NCBI GenBank assembly: GCA_007571365.1 | Contig: RKRN01000139.1 | Coordinates: 1-63,790, forward strand | From: Candidatus Latescibacterota bacterium | Lineage (GTDB): Bacteria; Latescibacterota; UBA2968; UBA8231 | Length of the DNA: 63,790 bases | Direction of reading: 5' to 3' | Part shown: in pieces, positions 42,106-50,418 of the stretch | Numbering within the stretch: position 1 is the stretch's first letter | Layout of the letters: each line of letters begins with the position of its first letter | Translations under genes and position numbers: made by a program | The notes under the pieces: generated by a model | Database searches by the model: none | Seen by the model: the letters and a program-made list of their open reading frames with translations, nothing else | What the model was told of the DNA's origin: nothing

Positions 42106-44382
42106 ATGCATATTGCGCTAACCTTATGCCTGATCTTGTCCTGCTGTGCCTTGGCCAACACTCCGCTCACTATCGTTGAGCGGGGACAGAGCCGAGCCCG
42201 CGTTGGTGTCCATCCCGAAGCCGGCAAGTGGGAACGCCGCGCTGCCGGCGACTTGGTGCGCTATATCGAGGAAATGAGCGGTGCCCGCCTACCGCTCATT
42301 GACCAGACCGACGCCCTGCACCAAGCCCTAGCCGAAACCACCCCGCTCATCTTGGTGGGCCAAGCCGCCCTCGAAGCCGAGCCATCCCTAGACCCCCGCC
42401 TGCAGGCCTTGCAAAAACCCCGGCCCGTCCTCCGCAGCGACGCCATCATCGCCCAGCACCAAAACAACCGCATCTATTTGGTCGGGACCAACGATGAATC
42501 GCATTACTATGCTGCTATAGAATTGCTGCACCACTGGGGTTGTCGCTGGTATTTGCCCACCGACTTCGGTGCCAGCATCCCCCGGCAATCCACGCTGTCC
42601 GTCACCACCCTCGACGTGGCCTATGCCCCGCCCTTTGAGGTGCGACGCTACTGGCTCTCTTGGCATGGCGACAACAGCGGCCGCGCCGAATTCATGCGGC
42701 GCAATCGGCTCAACGACCTGTCCGTGCCGGCTGGCCACGCCTTGGGCCACTACGTTGATGACCTGCCGGGCACTGGAGCGTCAACCCAAGCCATCTGCTT
42801 GTCCGATCCCACCACGGCTCACCACATTGCCGCGCAGGTCATGGAGCACTTTGCCGCAGGGGCCCAAGCTGTATCCCTCGGCATGGACGATGGCCTCTAC
42901 GATCTAGCTTGCGCCTCCGACTCGGTCTTGGCCGCCGGCTTATGGGACAAAAATTTCATGGCTCCGGCCCTCACCGACCCCTTCATGGCCCTGTACAACA
43001 ACGTCGCCCGGCTAACCCAAGTCCGTTTCCCCGACCGTCGCATTGGCTTTCTGGCCTATTCCAATATCACCTTGCCGCCGCAGCGTCGCACGGTGGCCGC
43101 CGAGCCTTTAGTGGCGTACCTAGCCCCTATTGACGTCTGCCCCATCCACGGCATGGACGATCCCGCTTGCCCACCCAGCCAAGAGTACCGCGATGTCATG
43201 TACCGCTGGGCTCAGATCATGCAGGGTCGCCTCATCATCTACGACTACGACCAAAGCATGTTGGTCTGGCGCGACATTCCCAACCCCTCCATCCAAGCCA
43301 TTCGCCAAGACATCCAGCACTACCGCGCTGCCGGGATTCTCGGAGTTGACAGCGAAAGCCGGGGAGCTACGGCCACGACCTTTCTCAACTTGTACTTGAG
43401 AAGTCGCCTCTACTGGGATCCCGATGTGGATGTCGAAGTCGTGCTGGAAGAGTTCTATCCCCGCTTCTTCGGGCCAGCCGCCGCGCCCATGCGCGCCTAT
43501 TGGCAGGCCATCTACCGCGCTTGGGAACAAACACCGTCCCACGAACACGAATTCATGCTAGCTCCCACAGTGTACATGCCGGAATTGGTGCAAGGGCTGG
43601 CTTCCCATGTTGCAGAGGCCGAAATCCTAATAGCCGATTTACCCTCCGATGACCTATTCGTCCAGCGGGTGCGCTTTGTGCGGGCCGGCTTCGGCGTTTT
43701 GCAAAACTACATGGACATGATCGACCAAGCCGTCACGCAGGTGAATTATCCAGCCGCTGTACAGGCCGGCAAACGGGGACTGGCTTGGCGCGATAGCTTG
43801 ACGCAAATGCACCCTACGTTCACCACCACCCGTCTAGAGCGAGGTGATCCTTGGTGGACCGGCGAGGTTGAGCAATACCGGGATCTGGGCAAATTGACTC
43901 ACGGACCCCAAGGCCGCTTGGTGCAAAAGCTGCCTCTCCAATGGGTATTCCGCACCGACCCGCACGACGCCGGCCTGCACCAAGGCTGGGGGCGTCCCGA
44001 TCTCGACCTGTCGTCTTGGCGACTGCTGCACACCAACCTCTACATGGAAGTCCAAGGAGTTGCTGGGGCCGATGGCGGCGAGTACAATGGCTTTGTCTGG
44101 TATCGCACGGATATAGGGATAAGCGAAGCTGAAGCCGGCCAAGCACTCCACCTACGCTTTCCCGGTCTCTTCGGCAAAGCTTGGCTCTACGTCGATGGCT
44201 ACTTGGTGGCACACCGCGCTTGGCGTCCCATGTGGTGGCACAACGACTACCGCTTTGAATGGGATGTCGATCTGAGCGGTGCGCTATCTCCCGGTACCCA
44301 CACCATAGCCTTGCGCTTGCACAACGAGCATCACATGGGCGGCATCTGGCGCCGTCCTTTTCTTTATAAGAAGCGTATGTAG
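42106..44382 (+). CDS. Secreted DUF4838-domain protein (glycoside-hydrolase-like)
   Basis: 758 residues with a signal peptide (MHIALTLCLILSCCALANTP). N-terminal beta/alpha domain with AAGDLVRYIEEMSGARLPL near 48 and IYLVGTNDESHYYAAIELLHHWGCRWYLPT near 125-155, as in alpha-glucuronidase N-terminal domains. The central DUF4838 barrel includes VSLGMDDGLYDLACASDS near 255 and QGRLIIYDYDQSMLVWRDIP near 378. The C-terminal 150 residues resemble a GH2-type sugar-binding sandwich (LHLRFPGLFGKAWLYVDGYLV). A role in uronic-acid-containing glycans is plausible; catalytic residues are not established. The gene is 38 nt downstream of pdxT but appears functionally separate. Confidence 0.78.
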   Translation: MHIALTLCLILSCCALANTPLTIVERGQSRARVGVHPEAGKWERRAAGDLVRYIEEMSGARLPLIDQTDALHQALAETTPLILVGQAALEAEPSLDPRLQALQKPRPVLRSDAIIAQHQNNRIYLVGTNDESHYYAAIELLHHWGCRWYLPTDFGASIPRQSTLSVTTLDVAYAPPFEVRRYWLSWHGDNSGRAEFMRRNRLNDLSVPAGHALGHYVDDLPGTGASTQAICLSDPTTAHHIAAQVMEHFAAGAQAVSLGMDDGLYDLACASDSVLAAGLWDKNFMAPALTDPFMALYNNVARLTQVRFPDRRIGFLAYSNITLPPQRRTVAAEPLVAYLAPIDVCPIHGMDDPACPPSQEYRDVMYRWAQIMQGRLIIYDYDQSMLVWRDIPNPSIQAIRQDIQHYRAAGILGVDSESRGATATTFLNLYLRSRLYWDPDVDVEVVLEEFYPRFFGPAAAPMRAYWQAIYRAWEQTPSHEHEFMLAPTVYMPELVQGLASHVAEAEILIADLPSDDLFVQRVRFVRAGFGVLQNYMDMIDQAVTQVNYPAAVQAGKRGLAWRDSLTQMHPTFTTTRLERGDPWWTGEVEQYRDLGKLTHGPQGRLVQKLPLQWVFRTDPHDAGLHQGWGRPDLDLSSWRLLHTNLYMEVQGVAGADGGEYNGFVWYRTDIGISEAEAGQALHLRFPGLFGKAWLYVDGYLVAHRAWRPMWWHNDYRFEWDVDLSGALSPGTHTIALRLHNEHHMGGIWRRPFLYKKRM

Positions 44383-44426
44383 GAGCCGTTCAAAGTATTT
44401 AGCGGTCGTTTATCGCCTCAATCGCG

Positions 44427-44481
44427 TGGACTCCCGCCCCGTGTCGGGGCACAGGGTGCCGTTCTTGCGCGGGAGGATCCA
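44427..44481. repeat. Palindromic intergenic repeat (REP-like)
   Basis: TGGACTCCCGC (44427-44437) pairs with GCGGGAG (44469-44475) and TCCA (44478-44481), leaving GA unpaired. Inside are two alternative short hairpins, CCCCG/CGGGG and GGCAC/GTGCC. The arrangement resembles dispersed REP-type palindromes. It sits 45 nt after the DUF4838 stop and may also end transcription. The remainder of the 243-nt gap has a TTGACA at 44537-44542 without a good -10 element and the AAAAGGAA ribosome site of the next gene. Confidence 0.5.
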
Positions 44482-44625
44482 GCCGCCTATGTCATTCCCG
44501 CGGCCGAGCAGCAACAAAAAACGATAGCTAACTTTTTTGACAGGCCATTTAGAGCGAGAAATTTTCCAATCCGATCCCGATACGGTCCGCACGAATTTCG
44601 ACCAACATCTTAAAAGGAACCGTCC

Positions 44626-45465
44626 ATGATCGTCGATACCCACGTACACATCTGGGAAATGTCCGCAAAATACCCGATCGGACCCACCGCTCCCAACTGG
44701 ACCTCCGAGCCGGACGAACCGGCCACCGCCGACGAGCTACTAGAGGACATGGACCAAAACGGCGTCGATCGCAGCGTCTTGGTGCAGACTAGCTGGTCCA
44801 CTTGGGACAACGGCTATATCGCCGATTCGCAGGCCCGCTTCCCCAACCGCTTTATCGGCCACGGTATGCTCGACCCGCAAAATCCAGACAACGCCGCGCA
44901 GGCGCACTACTGGATGGCGGAACGCGGCTTAGTCGGCTTTCGCTTTCACCCCATGTACTACCCGGACGAGAAGGTCCTGACCACGCCCCAGAACCGTCCC
45001 CTGTGGGAAGCCCTCGACGCAATGGGTGCTGTCATCCAGTTCCACCTCAACGCCGCTTGCGCCGATCAAGCCGCTGCAATCGCCCGCCGCCATCCGCAGA
45101 TGCCCCTGCTGTTGGATCACATGGGCTATCCCAACCTCGACGAGCCAGCCGCGGCTTTTCAGCCCATCGTCGAGTTGGCCGACTTCGACAACGTGGCGGT
45201 GAAAATATCGGATGTCCACGGCCGCTCGCGGCAAGACTTCCCCTATGCCGACGTACATCCCTTCATCCAGCGTCTGCACCACGCCTTTGGGGCCGAGCGC
45301 ATGCTGTGGGGCACTGGTTATCCGGGGCACCATCGCACCAAGCACAACTGGCCGACCTTGGCCGAGGAGTTGCGTCTGGTGCGAGAGGGATTCGACTTTC
45401 TCAGCCAGCGCGAAAAAGACCAAATGCTAGGCGGGACGGCCGCTCGTATCTGGGGACTGACCTGA
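44626..45465 (+). CDS. Amidohydrolase family 2 protein
   Basis: 279 residues. MIVDTHVHIWE at the start provides the HxH metal site; FRFHPMYY near 107, IQFHLNAACADQ near 140 (His ligand), LLLDHMGYPN near 162 (His) and MLWGTGYPGHHRT near 227 (Asp replaced by Tyr-Pro context, so the usual Asp is unclear). Members are lactonases or decarboxylases with TIM-barrel folds. Start set by AAAAGGAA upstream. It precedes a SelA-fold PLP enzyme by 117 nt with a palindromic repeat between, so the two may belong to one catabolic unit. Confidence 0.82.
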   Translation: MIVDTHVHIWEMSAKYPIGPTAPNWTSEPDEPATADELLEDMDQNGVDRSVLVQTSWSTWDNGYIADSQARFPNRFIGHGMLDPQNPDNAAQAHYWMAERGLVGFRFHPMYYPDEKVLTTPQNRPLWEALDAMGAVIQFHLNAACADQAAAIARRHPQMPLLLDHMGYPNLDEPAAAFQPIVELADFDNVAVKISDVHGRSRQDFPYADVHPFIQRLHHAFGAERMLWGTGYPGHHRTKHNWPTLAEELRLVREGFDFLSQREKDQMLGGTAARIWGLT

Positions 45466-45479
45466 CTTTTGCAAATTTT

Positions 45480-45534
45480 GCCTAGGAACGCGGGCGTCTC
45501 GCCCGCTGGTCGGCCAGGCGCACCTAGCCTAGGC
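45480..45534. repeat. Nested palindromic intergenic repeat
   Basis: An outer pair GCCTAGG (45480-45486) and CCTAGGC (45528-45534) frames a tight inner hairpin GCGGGCG-TCT-CGCCCGC (45490-45506). The inner hairpin is of a kind often found dispersed between genes. It begins 14 nt after the amidohydrolase stop and may act as its terminator. Confidence 0.5.
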
Positions 45535-45582
45535 TTTGTTAGCGTCTCTTAGGTTCATACACAATCCACAAGGAAGGCCCAG

Positions 45583-47100
45583 ATGACATTGGACATCAGC
45601 GACCAAAACATCTACCAAGCCATCGGCGTCGAACCCATCATCAACTGCCGTGGCACGTTTACCATCATCGGCGGCTCGGTCGAGCTCCCCGAAGTGGTGG
45701 CGGCCATGGAAGCGGCCTCGGGCTACTTCGTCCAGTACGACGAACTGGCCGAAGCCATCGGTCAAAGACTGGCTGACATCACTGGGGCCGAATGGGGCCT
45801 GATTCCGGCGGGTTGCGCCGCTGGCCTCAAGCACATTACTGCGGCTTGCGTCACCGGCGGCAATCCCGAAAAACTGATCCGCATCCCGGATTTGACCGGC
45901 TTGGACAAAACCCAAGTCATCATCCCCCGCTATGCACGCAATGCCTACGACCACGCCGTGCGCAGCATCGGCGTCGAAATCGTCATGGTCGAAACCCAAG
46001 CCGAACTGGAGCGGGCGATCAATCCCCGCACCGCCATGATTTACATAACCACGGGGGCTGGCTCCGCTACTGGCCAACCGCTTTCCCTAGAGGTCCTTGC
46101 CCAAGCGGCCCAACCGCACAACATTCCCATCCTCGCCGATGCCGCAGCCGAAGATCTCACCATTCCCAATGTCCATCTGCAAAGGGGAGCCACGGTCGTG
46201 GCCTATAGCGGCGGCAAAGCCCTGTGCGGGCCTCAGTGCGCCGGCTTAGTGCTGGGCGACAAAGCCTTGCTCCAGTCGGCGTGGCAATTCAGTGCGCCGC
46301 ACCACGGGCCGGGCCGCGACGATAAAATCGGCAAGGAAGAGATCATGGGGATGCTGGCGGCGGTGGAGGCTTGGGTGCGCCGCGACCACGCGGCCGAATG
46401 GCTCACTTGGCTGTCCTACCTCGACCATATCGCCCAACGGGTGCGCGGCATAGACAGCGTCTCGACCGAGGTCGACGAACCCACCGGCCTGTCCAACCGC
46501 GCCCCGGTCCTCACCATCAGTTGGGACCCAGCAGTCTTGCACATTACCGGCGCAGAGGTGGCCGAGGATTTCGCTCGCAACAAACCCCGCATCGCCGTGG
46601 CTAGCGGCGATACCAACGGCCGCACCTCCATCGGCATCACGCCCAACCAGATGCAGCCGGGCAACGACCAAGTGGTCGCCGACCGAATCCACCGCATTCT
46701 ATCGGCGCAACGCAGCCCTCAATCAACCGAGCTAGCCCCTCCAGCAACCGACGTCAGCGGTTCTTGGGACCTGACTATCCACTATTCGAGCAGCAGCAGC
46801 CAGCACCAACTATTCCTCGAACAGGAGGGGGCTTGGATCGGCGGCACCCACATAAGCGATTTTTCTCAGCAGCCCATCGCCGGCGTCATCGAAGGCGATC
46901 AGGTAAAGCTGCGCAGCCAAGTGAGCCGCCCGGGCGATACCATCCCCTTCCTGTTTGCGGGCTGTGCTGCGAAAGATCGCATCTCGGGATTCATTCACCT
47001 AGGCGAGTACCGCAATGCCGATTTCACCGCCTGCCGCTCCCAGTACGCAAAGTCGCCGATTTCTATTGCCATACCCGGCGGCGCACCGCTGGCCACGTAG
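45583..47100 (+). CDS. SelA-like PLP-dependent enzyme fused to a C-terminal beta domain
   Basis: 505 residues. Residues 1-385 are a fold-type I PLP enzyme of the SelA/glucosaminate-6-phosphate ammonia-lyase group: CRGTFTIIGGS near 23, GAEWGLIPAGCAAGLKH near 68, NIPILADAAAEDL near 178 (Asp for the PLP ring) and the PLP-binding Lys in AYSGGKALCGPQ near 208. Residues 388-490 form an extra beta-rich module (SGSWDLTIHYSSSSSQ, LFLEQEGAWIGGTH, IAGVIEGDQVKLRS) with alternating strands like a small barrel. Ammonia-lyases of this group act on amino sugars or amino acids. The fusion is not part of the standard family. ATG start with AAGGAAGG upstream. Confidence 0.78.
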   Translation: MTLDISDQNIYQAIGVEPIINCRGTFTIIGGSVELPEVVAAMEAASGYFVQYDELAEAIGQRLADITGAEWGLIPAGCAAGLKHITAACVTGGNPEKLIRIPDLTGLDKTQVIIPRYARNAYDHAVRSIGVEIVMVETQAELERAINPRTAMIYITTGAGSATGQPLSLEVLAQAAQPHNIPILADAAAEDLTIPNVHLQRGATVVAYSGGKALCGPQCAGLVLGDKALLQSAWQFSAPHHGPGRDDKIGKEEIMGMLAAVEAWVRRDHAAEWLTWLSYLDHIAQRVRGIDSVSTEVDEPTGLSNRAPVLTISWDPAVLHITGAEVAEDFARNKPRIAVASGDTNGRTSIGITPNQMQPGNDQVVADRIHRILSAQRSPQSTELAPPATDVSGSWDLTIHYSSSSSQHQLFLEQEGAWIGGTHISDFSQQPIAGVIEGDQVKLRSQVSRPGDTIPFLFAGCAAKDRISGFIHLGEYRNADFTACRSQYAKSPISIAIPGGAPLAT

Positions 47101-47104
47101 CCGG

Positions 47105-48370
47105 CTAGTCCTGCGCTTGAACGCGCACTCCGGCCTGGAAAACCGCTCTGACGTCGCTGAAGGCGGCCACGTCTGCTGTCGGATCGCCCGCAAAGGCGAC
47201 GAGGTCCGCAGATTTGCCGACCTCGATGGTCCCCACCTCATCGGCAATACCGGCCGCCTCGGCCGAGACCCGGGTCGCCGCGACGAGGGCTTCGGCCGGG
47301 GTGAAGCCGCATTCGACCAGCAGCTGAAGGTCGTAGTCTAAGTGCCCAAATTCGAGGCTGCCCACTCCTGAGTCCGTGCCGGGCACCACGCGCTCCTTCA
47401 GGCAGTAGTCGAGCATCTTCCGCATCACGTCTAGCCGCTTCTCTGCTCGTTGTTCGAGATGGGTGAGCACTGCCTCCTCTTTGGCACCCATAGCTCCCTG
47501 GTCGCGCAGTTGGCGCAGGCGCACCATCTTCGGATAGTTGGTCCACGCCTGCAGCGTGGGGCTCAGCCAGACCCCGGATTCGGCCAGCATCTCGGCTACT
47601 TGCGGGTCGAAGCGCATTTCGTGGTCCGGTTCGAGAAACTCGACGTGCTCAATCAGGTCGATACCGGCCTCGACAGCCCGCACCATCGACTCCTTGGCGC
47701 GGCAATGGGCGGCAGTGAGGCGGTGAAACTGACGCGCCTCGCCCACCAAGGCCTGCAATTCTTCCGTTGAATAGGTGGGCAACCCCGGAATCGTGCCGGT
47801 GGTCCCGCCGCCGGAGGCCATTACCTTGATGTAGTCGGCCCCCTCGTGTACGAGCCGGCGCACCGAGCGGCGGAGCTCTTCCACTCCGTCGGCGACCTCG
47901 TTGCACATGTGGAAGTGGCCATCCGTGCAGGTGATCGGGCGACCGCTGACGAGCATCCGCGGCCCGGAGATGTAGCCGCGGCGCAAGCCTTGCTTGAGGA
48001 TGAACCCGACCCTATTGCGGGCGCCGTGATCGCACAGGGTGGTGATACCGGCGCGCAGGTGCTTGCGCATGTTCATGGCCCCGATGAGCACCATGGTCTC
48101 ATCGCTTTCCCGGAATGTTAGATCGTAGGGTTGACCGTCGCCCGGGAGGCTGAGGTGGGTGTGGCCATCAATGAGACCGGGCGTCAGGCAGCAGCCGTTC
48201 AAATCGACGGTCGGGGTGTCGGGAGGCGTCTGCTGTTCCACTTGTGCCAAGGGGCCGACCGCGGCGATCGCGCCAGCTCGGACCAATACCGCCTGCCCGG
48301 GCTTGGCGCTGCCGCCGAGCCCGTCGGCGAGCCGGGCCGGGCGAATCAGGACCGTTTGTGATTCAGACAT
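47105..48370 (-). CDS. Amidohydrolase (imidazolonepropionase/prolidase-like)
   Basis: 421 residues. Metal-site residues of the subtype are all visible: HxH in LIDGHTHLSL near 68, Lys in ADYIKVMASGGG near 182, His in TAAHCRAKESM near 219, His in DLIEHVEFLEPD near 240 and Asp in VPGTDSGVGS near 335. It would hydrolyse a cyclic amide or a proline peptide-like bond in the cytoplasm. It converges with the SelA-fold gene with only 4 nt between the stops. The PhyH gene upstream on the same strand is 30 nt away. Confidence 0.88.
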   Translation of the reverse strand: MSESQTVLIRPARLADGLGGSAKPGQAVLVRAGAIAAVGPLAQVEQQTPPDTPTVDLNGCCLTPGLIDGHTHLSLPGDGQPYDLTFRESDETMVLIGAMNMRKHLRAGITTLCDHGARNRVGFILKQGLRRGYISGPRMLVSGRPITCTDGHFHMCNEVADGVEELRRSVRRLVHEGADYIKVMASGGGTTGTIPGLPTYSTEELQALVGEARQFHRLTAAHCRAKESMVRAVEAGIDLIEHVEFLEPDHEMRFDPQVAEMLAESGVWLSPTLQAWTNYPKMVRLRQLRDQGAMGAKEEAVLTHLEQRAEKRLDVMRKMLDYCLKERVVPGTDSGVGSLEFGHLDYDLQLLVECGFTPAEALVAATRVSAEAAGIADEVGTIEVGKSADLVAFAGDPTADVAAFSDVRAVFQAGVRVQAQD

Positions 48371-48400
48371 AGTTTGTCTCCGTTGTTGCGATCTGGGCGC

Positions 48401-49204
48401 TCAAGGGATGGCGGGCAACTCGAAGTACCCGAGCTCGGACATGCGTCGCAGCCAGCGTCCTCGCTTGGGGTTACCGGAAGGATTCCGCAGCCATTCGAGT
48501 GGGTACATAGGCTGTCCCGGTCGCCCGAAGTGCGCGGGTGTTTCCTTTGACCGGACGGCGCGATCCCGGGTGGCGGCCTCTTCGGCTTTGCCCTTGGGGT
48601 TGTTATAGAAGACACAGGTACACATGCGGCGGCCCGCAGTGCCGCCACTACTAGCGTGCCAGCAGCGCATGTCAAAGGCCACCACGTCGCCTGGCTCCGA
48701 TCGGCAGACGTAGGCGGGGACGGCGGCCACGTCGAGTGCTAGGGAGTTCAGGGTGTCGTGCAACTGATCGTGGAACTCGCGCCGGTGCGAACCGGGGATG
48801 AGCCGCAGGGCACCGCTCTCGGCATCAACCGGGTCAAGGTAAAAGGCGAACTTAACGCCGAAGCAGTCCGCGGACGGATCGGCCTTGTGGTCGGGATGCC
48901 AGTTCGTATCGCCGACATAGCGGTTGGCATCGGTGCCGATGCCGAGGACGTCGTCGCCGTAGAGCTGCTCGGCCACGCCGCAGAAGCGTTCGTCTTCGAG
49001 TAGGCTGGCGTACAGGGGGGTGCGCGGGTGCAGCATCATCGTCCAGTAACGCTTCTCTCCCGTGAAGGGCTGATCGGCGTACACGTGATCGAGCTCGTAT
49101 TCGTACTCCTCGCGCAGAATCTCGACCTCTTCCGGGGTAAACAACTTACGCAGGGAAACGAAGCCGAAGGTTCGGAAGTGCTGCAGTTGCTGGTCGGTCA
49201 ACAT
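48401..49204 (-). CDS. Phytanoyl-CoA dioxygenase (PhyH) family protein
   Basis: 267 residues. H-x-D in NWHPDHKADPS near 105, SGALRLIPGSHRREF near 130 and distal His in FDMRCWHASSGGTAGRRMCT near 180, with the downstream Arg. The N-terminus (LTDQQLQHFRTFGFVSLRKLFTPEEVE in outline) is typical of the family. It would hydroxylate an unknown small molecule using Fe(II), oxygen and 2-oxoglutarate. Together with the amidohydrolase downstream it looks like a two-gene unit. The upstream 538 nt contain only gene relics and an operator candidate. Confidence 0.87.
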   Translation of the reverse strand: MLTDQQLQHFRTFGFVSLRKLFTPEEVEILREEYEYELDHVYADQPFTGEKRYWTMMLHPRTPLYASLLEDERFCGVAEQLYGDDVLGIGTDANRYVGDTNWHPDHKADPSADCFGVKFAFYLDPVDAESGALRLIPGSHRREFHDQLHDTLNSLALDVAAVPAYVCRSEPGDVVAFDMRCWHASSGGTAGRRMCTCVFYNNPKGKAEEAATRDRAVRSKETPAHFGRPGQPMYPLEWLRNPSGNPKRGRWLRRMSELGYFELPAIP

Positions 49205-49278
49205 GGGGTTCCTCCGATGCGGCTGATGCGGCCATTGGAAAGGGTTGTCGTCTGCTCGGGCAAATTAGAACGCGTCCC

Positions 49279-49485
49279 CTAATGGGGCAAGTTCAGTGAA
49301 AAAAGTGGGAATGCTGACAGCACCGACCGCAACCCGTCGCGACGTTGTCCCGACGGCAGCCGCTCCAAGCCGAACGCCAGTTCGTGCAACACTATCGCAG
49401 ACAACCACAAGTCGTCTTGTTCGGTCAGGAATGCGAGAACCCGCGGATTAGGTGCGTCTTTTGTCAACTCCGAGACCACATCGCC
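49279..49485 (-). pseudogene. VapC/PIN remnant
   Basis: Reads VVSELTKDAPNPRVLAFL, then LWLSAIVLHELAFGLERLP and LRSVLSAFP before a stop. This is the N-terminal half of a VapC-type PIN protein (usual start M-L-D-T-N-VVSEL). The first strand with its catalytic Asp is missing, as is the C-terminal half with the remaining acidic residues. No partner VapB is next to it. A complete VapBC pair begins 260 nt further right. Confidence 0.65.
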
Positions 49486-49571
49486 TGCCCGCCAGTGCTA
49501 CCGTACACTCACCCCAGTTGGTGCGCGACGGTCTGCTAGTCGAGGTCGTGGCCGTGCGCGGTGCTGACTAG
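49473..49571 (+). pseudogene. Possible RidA-family C-terminal remnant
   Basis: The plus strand carries LPASATVHSPQLV, then RDGLLVEVVAVRGAD and a stop at 49569-49571, a pattern like the C-terminal strands of RidA/YjgF deaminases (xxTxVxVxxLxxxGLLVEIEAxA). The frame upstream is open but not RidA-like. It overlaps the VapC relic on the other strand by a few bases, so both are fragments in a decayed spot. Confidence 0.4.
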
Positions 49572-49622
49572 CCGTTATGTCTCAAAGACGACGCACTGAC
49601 CAACATTTGATTCGCCCGATAA

Positions 49623-49634
49623 GTATGCACATAC
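49623..49634 (+). promoter_or_regulatory. Operator candidate upstream of vapB
   Basis: GTATG (49623-49627) and CATAC (49630-49634) form a perfect inverted repeat around CA, next to a further ATAC. VapBC operators are commonly short inverted repeats with GTAT/ATAC ends. It is 110 nt before the vapB start codon, farther than usual, so the role is unsure. Confidence 0.35.
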
Positions 49635-49743
49635 ATATACTAGGCTGACGGATGAACAGAGTTGACTTCTTTCGACCTTCATTCCACCTTTCGGGCATAG
49701 ACAGACTACCTCTGGCAGGTCCAATAGCAGCGGAAGGCATTTT

Positions 49744-50016
49744 ATGAGCTTAAAAATCAAAAACAAGGACGTCGAACAGCTTATCGAGGAAGTTTCCCGC
49801 CTCACAGGCGAGAACAAAACAGAGGCAGTACGCCGATCCCTAGAGGAGCGCCGCGCCCGCCTAGTCCACCAAGGTGTCGCTAATGACCGTGGCGAACGGT
49901 TGCGTCGATTCCTAGAAACGGAGGTTTGGCCCCACGTACCGCCTTCGGAGTTGGGCAGAAAGCTGAGTCGGGATGAAGAGGAAGGCATCCTAGGCTACGG
50001 CAGGGATGGCGCATGA
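49744..50016 (+). CDS. vapB: VapB-type antitoxin (PSK/Rv0623-like)
   Basis: 90 residues. MSLKIKNKDVEQLIEEVSRLTGENKTEAVRRSLEERR in outline shows the ribbon-helix-helix-like N-terminus of PSK-family antitoxins. The helical C-terminus (LRRFLETEVWPHVPPSELGRK) would wrap the toxin. It binds VapC and its own promoter. The reading frame overlaps vapC by 4 nt (ATGA), so the two are coupled. Confidence 0.85.
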   Translation: MSLKIKNKDVEQLIEEVSRLTGENKTEAVRRSLEERRARLVHQGVANDRGERLRRFLETEVWPHVPPSELGRKLSRDEEEGILGYGRDGA

Positions 50017-50384
50017 TTCTTGACTCCTCGGCGATCATCGCCATTCTGCTCCAGGAGCCGGAGCACGAAGCCCTCCGGGCCAAGATCGCCGCCGCGCCTA
50101 GCCTCGGTATAGGCACACCTACTCTTCTCGAAACCGCCATTGTGCTGTCAGCTCGCCTTGAACGCAACGCTCAGGGGACTCTTGCTCGCTTCATACAGGA
50201 AACCAACACCGTCGCAATTCCATTCAGTCAGGCTCACTACTCCGCAGCCCATCAGGCTTGGCTGAACTACGCGGCGGCACTCAACTTCGGGGATTGCGCC
50301 ACCTATGCCACCGCCCAACTCGCTGGCGAGCCGCTCCTCTGCACGGGAGATGACTTCTCGCAGACAGACCTCAAACTTGCCTGA
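50013..50384 (+). CDS. vapC: VapC-type PIN ribonuclease toxin
   Basis: 123 residues with all PIN acidic positions: MILDSSAIIAILLQEPEHE at the start (Asp4), TLLETAIVLSAR near 38 (Glu), FGDCATYATA near 93 (Asp) and TGDDFSQTD near 112 (Asp). It cleaves RNA, commonly tRNA or rRNA, when free of VapB. The chain is complete and the frame intact, unlike the PIN relic at 49279-49485. Confidence 0.88.
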   Translation: MILDSSAIIAILLQEPEHEALRAKIAAAPSLGIGTPTLLETAIVLSARLERNAQGTLARFIQETNTVAIPFSQAHYSAAHQAWLNYAAALNFGDCATYATAQLAGEPLLCTGDDFSQTDLKLA

Positions 50385-50418
50385 TTCGGTCAGAATCGGC
50401 GACCTGACAGGCCGTACG

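Noticed and set aside
44537-44565. TTGACA promoter for the amidohydrolase gene
   Set aside because: The -35 is perfect but the sequence at the correct distance (AATTTT) is a poor -10; not strong enough to list.
44410-44649. Minus-strand 79-codon frame before the amidohydrolase
   Set aside because: It reads through a palindromic intergenic repeat, a common source of false small proteins.
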